This document shows, in pieces, positions 34,051 to 45,956 of a stretch of 64,000 bases of DNA (its first letter is position 1; the number at the start of each line of letters is the position of its first letter). The stretch covers positions 38,931,001 through 38,995,000 of the forward strand of contig JALMGJ010000008.1 in NCBI GenBank assembly GCA_023362775.1, given 5' to 3'. The translations under genes were made by a program, and so were the position numbers. The DNA is from Charina bottae. Taxonomy: Eukaryota; Chordata; Lepidosauria; Squamata; Charinaidae. Under the pieces are notes generated by a model. That model worked only from the letters and a program-made list of their open reading frames with translations, was not told the origin of the DNA and searched no databases.

Positions 34051-34371
34051 TAGGTAGTCCTCACTTAACAACCACAATTGGGACCAACACAGTCATTAAG
34101 CAAGACATCACAGGACTGCAACTTGCGATTTTACTGCCAGCTTCTCCATTGACTCTGCTTGTTGGAAGTCAGTTGTGAAGCGTGCAAATGACAATCATGT
34201 GACCACGGGATGCTGCGATGGTTGTTGCGAAGTGCCCAAATCTTGATCATGTGACTGTGGGGACACTGCAACAGTCGTAAGTGCGAGGACTGATCATAAA
34301 GTTACTTTTTCAGCACTGTTGTAACATCGAATGGTCGCTAAATGGGGAAGTCATTAAGCAAGGACTACCTG
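34051..34371. mobile_element. MITE with TAGGTAGTCCTC ends, copy 2
   Basis: Starts TAGGTAGTCCTCACTTAACA and ends GCAAGGACTACCTG. TA is present just outside both ends. The interior repeats ATCATGTGACC and GATGCTGCGA-like blocks. Non-coding. Confidence 0.85.
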
Positions 34372-34685
34372 TAGTCATGTACAGTAGTTGTCTTTTTCTG
34401 AAGTCTCTCCCTCTTTTTTTTTTTTTTACTGAAACTCAAATATTTCCTGCAGGCACTCTGGTCAGAAACCCTTATTCAGAACTGCATCCCAAATCTTTGT
34501 CTCATAACGGCTTACCATTTAACATTGTCTATGAGTTCAACTTCCTTCTCAGGCTTCTTCCATTAGGTCTCTTACTTTCTCCTTTTTTAATCTGTCCTCT
34601 GTCTGAACTGAAAGAGTTGCTTTTCTTTGTTTTTCTATAAGGTAAAAGACACCTGATCTAACTGTGAAGTCATTCAGAAGCATTA
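34372..34685. other. Nothing recognised
   Basis: T-run at 34413-34427; otherwise no recognised feature. Confidence 0.4.
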
Positions 34686-35092
34686 CAGGTAGTCCTCGCT
34701 TAACGACCACAATTGGGACCAGAATTTTGGTTGCTAAGTGAAGCAGTCATTAAGTGAATCCAACCCGATTTTCTGACCTTTTTGCAGCATTTGTTAAGTG
34801 AATCACCGTGGGTGTTAAGTGAGCCACTTGGGCGTTAAGCAAATCACATGGTTCCCCCATTGATTTTGCTTGCCAGAAGCCATCTGGGAAGGTCAAAAAT
34901 TGTGATCACATGACCACAGGACGCTGCGACAGTCATAAATGTAAACCGGTTGCCAAGTGCCCAAATCATGATCATGTGACCACAGGGACGCTGCGACAGT
35001 CGTAAGTGTGAGGACTGGTCGTAAGTTTTTTTCAGCACTGTCATAAGTCCAAACTGTCACTAAACGAATGGTCATTAAGCGAGGACTACCTG
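34686..35092. mobile_element. MITE with CAGGTAGTCCTCG ends, copy 3
   Basis: Starts CAGGTAGTCCTCGCTTAACG and ends TAAGCGAGGACTACCTG, with TA outside each end. GATCACATGACCACAGG and GATCATGTGACCACAGG occur as internal near-repeats, each followed by ACGCTGCGACAGTC. This is the longest copy and the best guide to the family. Confidence 0.88.
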
Positions 35093-35094
35093 TA

Positions 35095-35639
35095 TTGCTT
35101 CCTTGAGGAAAACAGTAACAGTTTTATAGGCCTGAGATATGAAGTAACTAATAGGTCTCAGGTGGACAGTGGACCCCGACAGTTAGACTGAGCAATGTGA
35201 GCAACTGAACCCCAATATCCTTCGAGTCAAACAGATTGAAGGTATAGACACATTCTCAGTAGTATGCAGGTGTGATTTTTTTTAACAAACTAAAATGGGC
35301 CATTGACATTGCAGGATCATCACTTCTACAGGCGTCTAGATTGGCTGGGACTAAAAGTAGGGTTGGACCTTTGCTTCTCTTCTATCTTTTTCTTAAATGT
35401 ATTTTCCACACACACATTCTGCCTAAACACTGCGATTTAGTAGAAGCTTTCTGTTCCCAAATCTTTTCAGATATCATGGCTTCTCTTATGAAACCTTTTT
35501 ATAGCAATCCAACATTTGTAGAAGCATTATCACTTATTCTTTGTTGACAAAAAAAAAAGCCACTTCAGTCCACCATGGGAGTCAGTCAGCATTTGTACTC
35601 ACTGCATTCTTGATCACCTTTGGTAAGCACTGACATTTT
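35095..35639. other. Nothing recognised
   Basis: No gene or repeat recognised. Confidence 0.4.
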
Positions 35640-36030
35640 TGATTGATTGATTGATTGATTGATTATATGCCATCAAGTCATTTTTGACTTGTAGCAACCA
35701 CATAGCTAGATCTTCTCCATGACAATCTATCCCTTACTTGTTCTTTCAAGTCTCCCAATGGTGCACCCATCGCTACTGTAACTGAGTCTGTCCACCTTGC
35801 TGCTGGTCTTCCTCTTCTTCTCTTTCTTTCCCCCTTTCCCAGCATTAGAGCCTTCTCCAGATTGCTGGGTCTTCGCATAATGTGTCTGAAGTAGGATAAT
35901 TTGAGCCTGGTCATTTGGGCCTCAAGTGAGATTTGTTCAGTGATTCATTGGTTTGTTTTCTTGGCTGTCCACAGTATTCTCAGGAGTCTTCTCCAACACC
36001 AAAGTTCAAAGGCGCCTATACTCTATACTG
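35640..36030 (-). mobile_element. Older RTE-type LINE 3' fragment
   Basis: Minus-strand frame at 35914-35678 reads RLKLSYFRHIMRRPSNLEKA, LMLGKGERKRRRGRPAARWT, the same C-terminal plan as Bov-B but clearly diverged. Upstream RC sequence gives a broken WRRLLRILWTAKKTNQ-like stretch. A GATT repeat marks the 3' end at 35641-35664. Probably a different, older RTE family. Confidence 0.8.
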
Positions 36031-36581
36031 ACATTTTAATGTTGCAGTATTAATTTGTTTTATTATTTTAATTGCACACAGCACTCTATGATCAATAGAC
36101 ATAGGCTTTTACCTTTGTAATTGGTTCCTTATTCATAAATATGCACATTTTTGACCTTACTCTTATATATTTCTTCCAGCGGAAAAGGAAATAGATTACT
36201 CCACCATGCCTAAGTTTGAGCTGATACATATATTATATTTCTGTTATTTGAAAACTGTTGTCTGCATTTCTATGGCATAAGAGTGCTCTAGGTGGCAGGA
36301 CACAAGTGGTAAATTAGTGCTGTATCTCTTCTGTTCTGCAGTCTGATATTATCCAGGTAAGTTCAGAAGGAAGTCCCATAGATAAATGGGTAAAGGGTTT
36401 TATTAGGACAGACATGGAAGTTAGAGGTAGACAAGGGTGCCAGATAGAAGATAGAAGCCAAAGTCATCGGCGTTTGATGAAGAGCATCCCATATAATCTG
36501 TTGCTCAAGTGACAGATTGCAGGGTTTTCCATCAGAAACCAAACATCTGCATTAGAGATAGGACAGTCATTTCTATATCAC

Positions 36582-36585
<4 letters not shown>
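36031..36585. other. Nothing recognised
   Basis: No gene or repeat recognised. Confidence 0.4.
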
Positions 36586-36651
<66 letters not shown>

Positions 36652-36652
36652 T

Positions 36653-36722
<70 letters not shown>

Positions 36723-36757
36723 ATGTATGTATGTATGTATGTATGTATGTATGTATG

Positions 36758-36814
<57 letters not shown>
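36586..36814. repeat. Compound microsatellite (GA)n(TG)n(TATG)n(AT)n
   Basis: Four phases follow without a gap: GA to 36648, TG with TATG to about 36762, then AT to 36814. The frames seen on both strands (ERER, CVCV, YIYI) are artefacts. Confidence 0.97.
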
Positions 36815-36815
<1 letters not shown>

Positions 36816-36816
<1 letters not shown>

Positions 36817-37609
36817 TCTTCGATTGGTATATATATCACCCTAAAGGACTGTGGAGTAAAAGAGGTTCTAAGTTGTCATTAAGTGCATAAATGATCATTT
36901 TAAAATAATTACTATAATTTAAGTAAAAATACAACACCATACCATATATCTCACCACACATTTCATCATGTTTTGTTGTCTGATAGTGGACAGCTTCAAG
37001 GACTTTGCCCTCTCTTGTTATCACTCTTCAGCTTTAAAATGTGTTTAGGTCTTCAAGCAGATGGTCTCCAAATACAGGAGTGTTCTAAAAGAACACTATC
37101 CTCTGCCCATCTTGCCTTTTGTAAACTAGGACAAATGATATCCTATTTATTTTTTAACCAGGCATAGTACAACTGATGGTATATTGCATATATAGTCTTC
37201 TAGGAGCAAGTTTGGGACTGAGAGTAGTGCCCAACCTCTATTTCACTGATCCAAATACAAAACTTCTAAGAATAACATCTTTTCTTCCCTCCAGACATCC
37301 TGCTGTGGTGGTTCCCACTTCATTCTACCTGGCAACCAACACTTAATAACATGATTTTTTTTTCCTTGTAGGGCATCTGCTCACTTACAGGGCTAGACTC
37401 TTCTTTGTGGAAGAACGGTAAAAGAATGCTCTGGACAGATAAGGGAATTATGCTGTACTAACTGCTTCCTCTTCTCAAAATCCCTATTTTTGCTTTATCA
37501 GGAAACTCCCAATTCACCATCATCCAATCTTGCCTTTGAAGTCCCAATCCAATTTTACCTTTCTTTTAGAAGAAATTCTGAGCAGTCCGCAATCAACTTT
37601 TGGAATATT
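36816..37609. other. Nothing recognised
   Basis: No gene or repeat recognised. Confidence 0.4.
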
Positions 37610-38017
37610 CATATAACCAGAGCTTTCCAAACTGTGTGTCGCGACACAAAAGTGTGTCGCCACACACAGCGTGGTGTGTCGCCACACCACCCGGAAGCGG
37701 CGGCGCACGCGTGCACGGTGGCAGCGGCAGCCGCTGCCGCCGCCACCATACACACTCACGCCACCACACGCCCCCCTGCGCCGCCGCACGCCCCCCCGCG
37801 CTGCCGCCGTGCGTGCGCATGCCGCCGCACACACCCCCGCGCCGCCGCACGTCCCCCCACGCCGCTGCATGCCCTCCTGTGTCGCCGCCACGCGTGCGCG
37901 CAGCGCCACATGCCCTCCTGTGTCGCCGCCGCGCACGCGCACCACTGCGCCGCTGCGCCGCTGCCGTGCCGCTGGCGTGTCGCCAGCGGCGGCACTTTGG
38001 GAAGCCCTGCTTATAAC
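37610..38017. mobile_element. hAT-type MITE with CpG-rich interior (copy G)
   Basis: Body 37618-38009, flanked by CATATAAC and CTTATAAC (7 of 8 match). Same ends as copy D and an interior of GCCGCCGCACGCCCCCC-like units with much CpG retained. The long frames across it on both strands are compositional. Confidence 0.92.
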
Positions 38018-38699
38018 ATCAAGCTTGTAGCAATGGTCCAGCACTCAAGGTCACTATCACCCCTCATTACAGGATACATTCTTCTGTGAAAAATTCCACC
38101 ACCACTTAAACATCTTGTGAGGCACTGCAGGGAAACCTCTCTGAGGAAAATCTTGGTCTGCTCTCCTGAGGGGCCTGTATTTCTCTACCCTGATGGGGTA
38201 TTCCAAGAGTCCCTGTAGTGTTGAAGAACTAAGATTATCTGCTTGGAAGCCAAGGTAGCAACCAACAGCCCAAGTTAAATGGCATTCAGCCATCAACATT
38301 TACAGTCATTGGGATGGACATCAAGGCTGTTATGTACCCTTGGGGGCAGGGTGGGGGAAGAAAGAGATGCCCACTGTGTGTTCCCTTTGTGTCTCACTTG
38401 AATGGAATCATAAGGAGAGAAAAAGGGCACTTGAACCCAGCAGGAACATTTCTCTATAGGTGACACAGCTTTCTATTCTCATGTAGAAGGGCCACTTTCT
38501 CCTACTAAGCAGCTGATTTATAAAAAGAAAGACATTTTGAGAAAGAAAGGGAAATGCAGGTGGATGTAAGTAAAGAGCAGACACAATTGGCTTAAAAACT
38601 GGCAATTCCATAAAGATAAGATTTAAGAAAACTTTAAAACATTACAACAGAGTAGATGATAGTAGGAGACAATGAAAAAAGCTGGCCTAGTTCATTTTT
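38018..38699. other. Nothing recognised
   Basis: No gene or repeat recognised. Confidence 0.4.
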
Positions 38700-39665
38700 C
38701 AGTATCAAACAAAAGTTCACCTTGATGAACAAAATCTCTCATTACTTGTAGCACTATTACAAATGGATTTTTCCTCCAATTATCCGTAACATGTCTTCTT
38801 ACAAATAAAACAAGTATTTTGTCTATCTCTTCTAATTCCAGCCCACATGTACAGCCTTTGCTCTTCTTTCAGTCATCCTTCTGCTTTCCTGATTCTTTGT
38901 CACACCAGAAACCTTCAAGGTTTTGCATAAAGGTTCCCCCCGCACACTTGTGCAGTCGTGTCCGACTCTAGGGGCCGGTGCTCATCTCCGTTTGTTAGCT
39001 GAAGAACCAGCGTTGTCCGAAGACACTTCCACAGTCATGTGGCTGGCATGACACGCACAGAACGCTGTTACCTTCCCACCGAAGTGGTACCTATTCATCT
39101 ACTGGCATTTGCATGCTTTCGAATTGCTAGGTTGACAAGAGATGGGGCTAGTGCGGGAGCTCACTCCATCATGCGGGGCTAGGGATTCGAACCTCCAAAC
39201 TTGCGATCTTCCGATCGACAAGCCTGGCGTCTTAACCCGCTGAGCCACCACGCCCCTAAGGTTTTGCATACCATCCTATAATTCTATTTCATATCTGTCC
39301 ACCTTCTGTTGTTTCAATGGTTTAGATGAGGGTTGCGTTGCCGAGGGAGTCCTTTGTCTCTTCTTCCTTTTCCCCATACCAAGAGATATGTAGTATAAGT
39401 AAAATATAAATAAGCAAGGAGGCTCCGTAGAAGACTAACAACTATTTGAAGTTGAATGGTGAATTTAAAATATACTAAAATAAAATAGCAGGAGCTTGTT
39501 AGAAAAGCTCATTATTGGAGGCACCTCCTTCCTTGCTTCAATTAGGTGAGATAAAAATACTTAAGATAAAAAGTCCATAAATAAAAATCCATAAATAAAT
39601 CTGCTATTAAGCAAGAGCTCAGCATGGAAGCTGCCGCTCCGTCGCCATCTTGTCGAGCCTCGGCC
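38700..39665 (-). mobile_element. L1-like LINE 5' end, minus strand, broken by a SINE
   Basis: On the minus strand a GC-richer start (GACAAGATGGCGACGGAGCG) leads through a ~270-bp AT-rich leader to ATG at about 39376. The frame then reads MGKRKKRQRTPSATQPSSKP and LKQQKVDRYEIEL before a stop. A basic N-terminus after such a leader is what an L1 ORF1 start looks like. The SINE at 38930-39257 sits inside the element, and related-looking sequence continues to about 38700. Confidence 0.65.
38917..39270 (-). mobile_element. tRNA-derived SINE with TSD, inside the L1-like element
   Basis: Body 38930-39257, flanked by AAGGTTTTGCATA at 38917-38929 and 39258-39270 (13 bp, perfect). Head with GGTTCGAATCC on the minus strand; subtype with extra bases before the B box. 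Confidence 0.95.
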
Positions 39666-40570
39666 TTGTAAATCAGACTGCATATATTGTCATCTTACTT
39701 GGTGCTATAGTGATGCAGAGAAGGCAATAGGGCACATGGCAGACTGCGAACAATCTCCTGGTTCACTGAGATTGACAGTGCAAGTGGCAGTGTACATATA
39801 AGACACTAGAAACTACACTTCACTGTAACCCTGAGATGGAGAGTAGTTGCTGAATTAGTTCACTGAATAAGAAGTTCATATTATATAGTGAGAAAGTCAA
39901 ATGCACAAGTTCCTTCATAGAGTATGGTAGCATCCACCATTTTTTGGCAGAACAAGTTATGTCCTTCAAACAGAAGCACCTAGATGTCCTTATTAGGACA
40001 ATGTTTTATGCATCATTGTCTTAAAATCCCAACAGGGTTAGAAATTCGATACTCAGGCAGAACAAAAGAAACTTAGTTGTTGTGACACGTAAATTATGGA
40101 ATTTTGTGATCTGGAAGGACAACCGGCTTGATCTATCCCAGTGTTTAGTCAAATGGCAAAGGTCTTTCTATTTATGCGGACTTTTCATTTTATCAGATAT
40201 GTTTTTTATTTGCTTTTAGGGCTCTGTTTGTTCTGTTTTATTTTACTGCACTTTAAGAAAAAACATTCTTGAATCATATTCTATTTTTATGGGTTTTTAA
40301 AACTTATGAGTGATGACACACATATAAGGAATGGAATATTTTGTAGAAACATATCAATAAGCCCTTCATTCTCAGTCTTTTTTTTAATTTTATTTTCATG
40401 TTCCTCAGTTCAATAATCATTTCAATTTTTTATGGTAACAATAATAGTAATTCTTGCTTTCAAGCCTCTGCTTTCCTCAGCACCATTAGCAGCTTTCTTC
40501 TTGTATTAACCAAGATCATAGACATTATATGGAACAGGAGCAAACCATGGATTCTAAAGTTGTGCCATGG
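39666..40570. other. Nothing recognised
   Basis: AT-rich DNA; no gene or repeat recognised. Confidence 0.4.
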
Positions 40571-40942
40571 TACTCTTCCATGAGTTCTTCTTGAGGGGTG
40601 TGGTGGCTCAGCAGGTAAGACGCCAGGCTTGTCGATCGGAAGATCACAAGTTCGGAGGTTCGAATCCCTAGTCCCGCATGATGGAGTGAGCTCCCGCACT
40701 AGCCCCAGCTCTTGCCAACCTAGCAATTCGAAAGCATGCAAATGCAAGGAGATGAATAGGTACCACTTCGGTGGGTAGGTAACAGCGTTCCACGCACATC
40801 ATGCCAGCCACATGACCGCGGAAGCGTCTTCGGACAATGCTGGCTCTTCGGCTAACAAACGGAGATGAGCACCGGCCCCTAGAGTCGGGCACGACTGCAC
40901 AAATGTGCGGGGGGAACCTTTACCTTTACCTTACTCTTCCAT
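40571..40942 (+). mobile_element. tRNA-derived SINE with TSD
   Basis: Flanked by TACTCTTCCAT at 40571-40581 and 40932-40942. A-box-like TGGCTCAGCAGG and B-box-like GGTTCGAATCC. About ten extra bases (GAGTTCTTCTT) lie between the left TSD and the head. Confidence 0.93.
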
Positions 40943-41699
40943 AATTTTTCCATCTCCTCTTTAATAATGCCTAACACTGTTTGTCTTATGACTGCAGTGA
41001 ACTCTGTTCACATCTTCAGTGAACTATCTTCAATGACAGTGAAGTCTTTTTGTCTGACAAAAACTAATTTAGAACTGTAAACACAGAGTCCACTCAGTTT
41101 ATCTTTCTTTAACAGATATTTCCCCCCTTGTTAAAATAGGGGATAATAAAATAGAGAATCATCATGCTCAACTCTCAACTTGTTTACTTTAAGCTCGTGT
41201 TGAATATGATGTCATTATGGTGATATTGATCCAAATATTTTTCAGATCCATATTAGAATTCCAGTTATATCTGTTTTTGAATGTTGCAGTCTTTCGGTAA
41301 AATATATATATATCTGTTTTATGTCTCCTTTTTTTGGGAAACCTTGACTATCTCCCAACCAGGCAGCTATATTTTTTCTAACAATGCCTTTGAAGGAAAT
41401 ATTGTGAGGAAATTATAAAATCTTCTAGCCTACTGAATATTGTAAAAAAAATTGCCTTTCCTTTCCTTTCCTTTCCTGTTTTCCTCTGATCCTATGAATA
41501 CAGCTGGAAACATACCAATCAGAACATCTAACACAACATTAACCAAAATACATATATTTAAACATGTTTTCAAAATATTTTTATTGGTTCATTTGTTTCG
41601 CATCTTATAACCTGCCTCACTCCATGGCATAGACACTGGATGGCATAAAACAGGGTAAAAATACAGGGGGGGGGAAACAATACAATTAATAGAAATCTG
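40943..41699. other. Nothing recognised
   Basis: AT-rich DNA with a CCTTT-type run near 41456-41476. Confidence 0.4.
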
Positions 41700-42012
41700 C
41701 CATATAGCTTGTTGATCAGAAGGTCGCAAGTTCGGAGGTTTGAGACCCTAGTCCCGCGTGCCGGAGTGAGCTCCCGCACTCGCCCCAGCTCTTGCCAACC
41801 TAGCAATTTGAAAGCATGCAAATGCAAATAGATAAATAGGTACCACTTCCGTGGGATGGTAACAGCATTCCACGCGCGTCATGCCGGCCACATGACCGTG
41901 GAAGCGTCTTCGGACAACGCTGGCTTTTCGGCTAACAAACGGAGATGAGCACCGGCCCCTAGAGTCGGACACGACTGTGCGGGGAAACCTTTACCTTTAC
42001 CTTACCATATAG
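41700..42012 (+). mobile_element. tRNA-derived SINE, 5'-truncated, with TSD
   Basis: Flanked by CCATATAG at 41700-41707 and 42005-42012. It starts inside the tRNA-like head (CTTGTTGATCAGAAGG), so the A box is missing. The TSD shows the truncation occurred at insertion. Confidence 0.9.
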
Positions 42013-42223
42013 TCATCAGAAACATTCAGCCCTGCTGAATGCAGGCTGGAATGTTGTTGTTTTAACAGCTTTATAAGATCCCCAGACTGAAGGGACTGTT
42101 TGAACCTGCAGAGATAAGTTGTTCCAAAGTATAAGGGCACCAACAGAGAAAACCTGCTATCTGGTCCATGACCTCCTCACTTCACCTGCATTGAGGATTC
42201 TAAGCAGGCCTTCTTGCAACATT

Positions 42224-42407
42224 CTTGCCAGCAGGGGTGTCCACAGGATATGGTTAAAAAAAAAAGTCAAGATGGAGGTCACAATGGTGCAATTGAAGCT
42301 CCGCCCATTTTTATGGGCATCGGACATGGAAAACAGGCGGCGCTTCAATTGCACAGTCAAGACCGCCATCTTGACTTGTTTTTTACCACAGCCTATCTGC
42401 TTGCCAG
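42224..42407. mobile_element. AGGGATGTCC-family MITE with TSD
   Basis: Body 42232-42399, flanked by CTTGCCAG at 42224-42231 and 42400-42407 (perfect). Internal inverted pieces AGTCAAGATGG and CCATCTTGACT. Confidence 0.9.
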
Positions 42408-42544
42408 ATTTATTCTTGGTGGCTAAATTTTAAAAGATATATTTCTGCATTTTTTTTCAAAATTTGCTTTTAAAGTGGAGTTTGTTATTTTTGTAAAGCT
42501 CTATACTACACTGGAATATTAATGAAGCATGAAAGCTGGTGGTT

Positions 42545-45500
42545 AATGAATTTCTTTTTTTAAAACAAAAATTATTAAAGATTATATAAAGCCTGGCTGG
42601 CAGCTCGACAAGTCAGAGTTTCTCAGAGCTCTGAGCTCTGAGACCTGGCTAACTTTCTATCTTGTTTGCAGGGGTCTACGGACCACTGAAGTTTCCCCCT
42701 GGAGAAGGGGGAACCAGAAGATTGCTCACAGAGCCATTGTAATTGCACACTCCTGTTTTTCTTTGTTGTTTCCACCGCGGAGAAGAACGGGGGGGTGAAT
42801 GCAATGAAATGGCCGAAAGAGGATTCTAGCTCTGCAGAGAACAGTAAGTCTCTTGGGAGACACAAGAGTGACAGCCAGCTTTTAGATCACCTTATATTAG
42901 TTTTCTTTTCTAGATTAGTACATTTTTATTATTCTAAAATTTATCTTTGGACTCCGTTCAAAATGTTGGCTAATTTTGTGTTTTCTTTGCTATAATTAAT
43001 TTTGGTGGAAGTTTGATAGATTTTATTTTGGCAACATAGTGAACAAGTTTTGTATTTTTCTGCCTTTCTTTTGTATCAGAGAAATTGGGACTTAAGAGAC
43101 TTTGTTGGTATTTCTCACTCGACAAACTAACTGACTTTTGAGAAATTGTTTGTTTGGGTTAAGCAGCTTGCAGCCTGAAGAATAAAGAAGAATAAAGAAT
43201 AAAGTATAGAGAATGTGTGCCTCTCTACCTTTTTTTTTTTCTTTTTCTACTTTTTTTTAGAAAGGACTATCTTTCATTTGGAATATATTTTCATCTTTCC
43301 CTTTACAAACTGTTTGAAATACTGCTCTGTGGAATTTTTTCATCTCTTACTTTAAAAGCTTTTCTCACTTAAAGAAATAGACATTATTGATAAATAATAG
43401 AACAGCTGTTCCTTGCTCCCTGAGAAATTTTTTTGTTTTGACTACGGCAGTTGATTACGCTTTGAACAATAAATAATGGCCTTTCTCACAGTACTTCAGG
43501 ATTTTAAGGAAGAAACCAGCAAAAAATTTTTGCAAATTAAGAAATCCATAGAACGTATATTAATAGTTTTGGTGGCTCAGGAACAGAAGGTACAAGGGAC
43601 AGATTTAGAAACAGAGGAAAGATCTTTCGAACCAGTAGAGAAACAGGGAAAGAGGACTTTGAATGTATTGGTACAGAAGAAGATTATGATATCTTACAGG
43701 AAGTGGTCTATTAAATGTTTGGGCATAAATACATTGTGGCAGCTGAGACAGGAAGATTTTAATATGCAAATTGATAGATATGGCAAAATAAACATTTTGA
43801 TATCCCACATGAGTTACAGAAATAAACAAGTTGCATATTGTGATATTGGCATAACCTAAACAGGAGATTTATTGATATTGATTTGGAATGCAAGGTGAAT
43901 GAAAATGCGGATTTGGTATTGTACACAGAGTAAGCACAGATATGAGAAATTTACAGATGCATAAAAACATGATATTTTAAGTGTAAGATACAAGATTATA
44001 AATAAATATGTTGATATTATATATTACTCTTTCTGGAGACACATTTATGAGAAGACAATGAGATGATGAGATGGAATTAGAATGTAGGTTATTACAAGAA
44101 TATGTTGTATGTATTAGGTTATATGTTATGTTAGGTTTTGTATTTTTGCTATATTATGTATTATGTTATGTAATATGTTAGATTATGTATTAATGGAATA
44201 TATAGTCATAACATGAACAGAATATACTGTATTTTATTAGACGTAGATAAGGCCTTTATTTGTTTTACTAATTGGACTTTATTGAAGATATAAATATAGA
44301 TGTAAAAATGGAAAGAGCAAATGGAAAACATTTAATTGATGCAACAACGAACATTTGATTACTATTCTAAGGAGTAGAAACCAGAGATGGATTGTTGGAA
44401 GATATCAAGAAAGGCGAAACCTATATGAAGAACAGAAGATTGGATTATAGAAATCAAAGGGTATATGACAAAGAAAAGTTTCTGTGTATTGTATTAAGGA
44501 CTAACATTTAAAGTTAATTGTTGTACTTAAAGTTCAAGGATAAATTGGAGGACATCTATTTTCTATATTTTTTCTTGTTTGTTATTTTTTGACTTCTTTT
44601 TCTTTTCCCTTTTCTTACTTGGTATTTCTATTTCTTTTCTTTTGTATTAGCTTTTAATGTGTATTTTAAAATTAATAAAACTTATGGAAAAAAAAAAAAG
44701 ATTATAATTGCAATAATAAAAACTAAAAGAAAGAAAAAAGAGTAGAAAGAAAGAATAAAAAGTGCAAAGGAAAAGAAAAAAATAGAAAAAAGAAAGAGAA
44801 AGAAAGGTAAGAATATAGTAAAGAAAGGGAAAAATAATATATAATAATTATCTATAAAAATATATAAAGAAATGAATTCCCACCTTCATTACAAGTATAA
44901 ACAATTTTAGTGACTTATCACCTCTTAAAATACAACAAATGATCTCTTCTTCCCATATCCCATCTCTTATCTATAAACAAATCCATAAAGCATAATCATT
45001 TCAGTCGTTGCCAGAAATAACAACATATCTATTTTAACCTTGATCAAATAAACCAACTTTATATTCCTTCCTTTTACTTCTAACAATCTTAATCTTTAGT
45101 CTATTCAAGTAATGTCATAGAACTTGATTTCTTTTCATTTCTTTTTTACCCATTCTCACAAGATTCATCCAAATTTTTACAAACCTCTTTTGTAAATCCA
45201 ATATAAAAGAATTATCCAGGTCACTCTCTTGGTTTATTTTTTGTAATTCCTTTTTGATTTTTAAAGGATCAACTGATTTATTTTATATGTCTAATGAAAT
45301 ATCTTTTTCCATGTCATAGCCTGTCATTTGTAGATCCACTTTCAGTGTCGTCTCTTCTCTGTCTCTGTCTTGTCAGATAAAACTTGTTCCTCTTCTGCCA
45401 TTTCTTCCAAAACATTTTTTGGACACAGCCTATCCATAGAAGTAAACATTGCTATTGACATTGTTGATATTAACTTCTGATTCCATTTTTCAGAAGTATC

Positions 45501-45845
45501 CTTCAGTATTTCCAATGCTATAATATTTTGCGTCATTCTGTAGCTGTTAATCAGGTTTATGTATTCTTCAAAAGAATTAAAATCTTTAGTTCCCTCTAGT
45601 GTCCAATTTTTGAAATTGTTTATCTCTTTTTTGTTCAAAATAAATAAAATAAATTTACTTTCCCATGGGAAGGATTCTTATAATTAATTCCAAAATTTCA
45701 TTTCAAATTTATCTGGACCCTTAATCCATTTATAACTTTCTAAAATCAAAGTCTTAATTAGCTTTTTGCTGTTTATTTCAATTTTTTAAAGTTCTTAAGC
45801 TTGTAGTTAAGATTTTCTTTCATTAAAAATTGAAGGCAGACTCAC
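42545..45845 (-). mobile_element. L1-like LINE, minus strand, split by another L1-like element
   Basis: The left part, 42545-42586, is the T-rich 3' end. The rest runs 44707-45845. It carries a minus-strand frame (45638-45342) with NKKEINNFKNWTLEGTKDFN and MDRLCPKNVLEEMAEEEQVL. It matches the fragment at 6.96-8.17 kb in order and orientation. Frames are broken and no RT motif is seen. Confidence 0.6.
42577..44706 (+). mobile_element. L1-like element with poly(A), nested, with TSD
   Basis: Body 42587 to the poly(A) ending near 44699, flanked by AAAGATTATA at 42577-42586 and 44697-44706. The 5' part is GC-richer (GCCTGGCTGGCAGCTCGAC). A frame at 43476-43859 begins MAFLTVLQDFKEETSKKFLQ and then IKKSIERILIVL, a lysine/glutamate-rich ORF1-like start. 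The end has TTTTAAAATTAATAAAACTT and then A residues. Only about 2.1 kb long with no RT, so it is probably internally deleted or non-autonomous. Confidence 0.65.
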
Positions 45846-45956
45846 CTGGTGTTTTCAGAAGTGTGGATCCAAAGGTTTCTAATAGCTGAAAAGTAGTTAA
45901 TAGCAATTTCCAAATGTGATTAGAAAAGGAAGCATGCTAACTTACTGTCCTTTTAA

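Noticed and set aside
37490..38089. 199- and 174-codon frames
   Set aside because: Same compositional effect in copy G of the GC-rich MITE.
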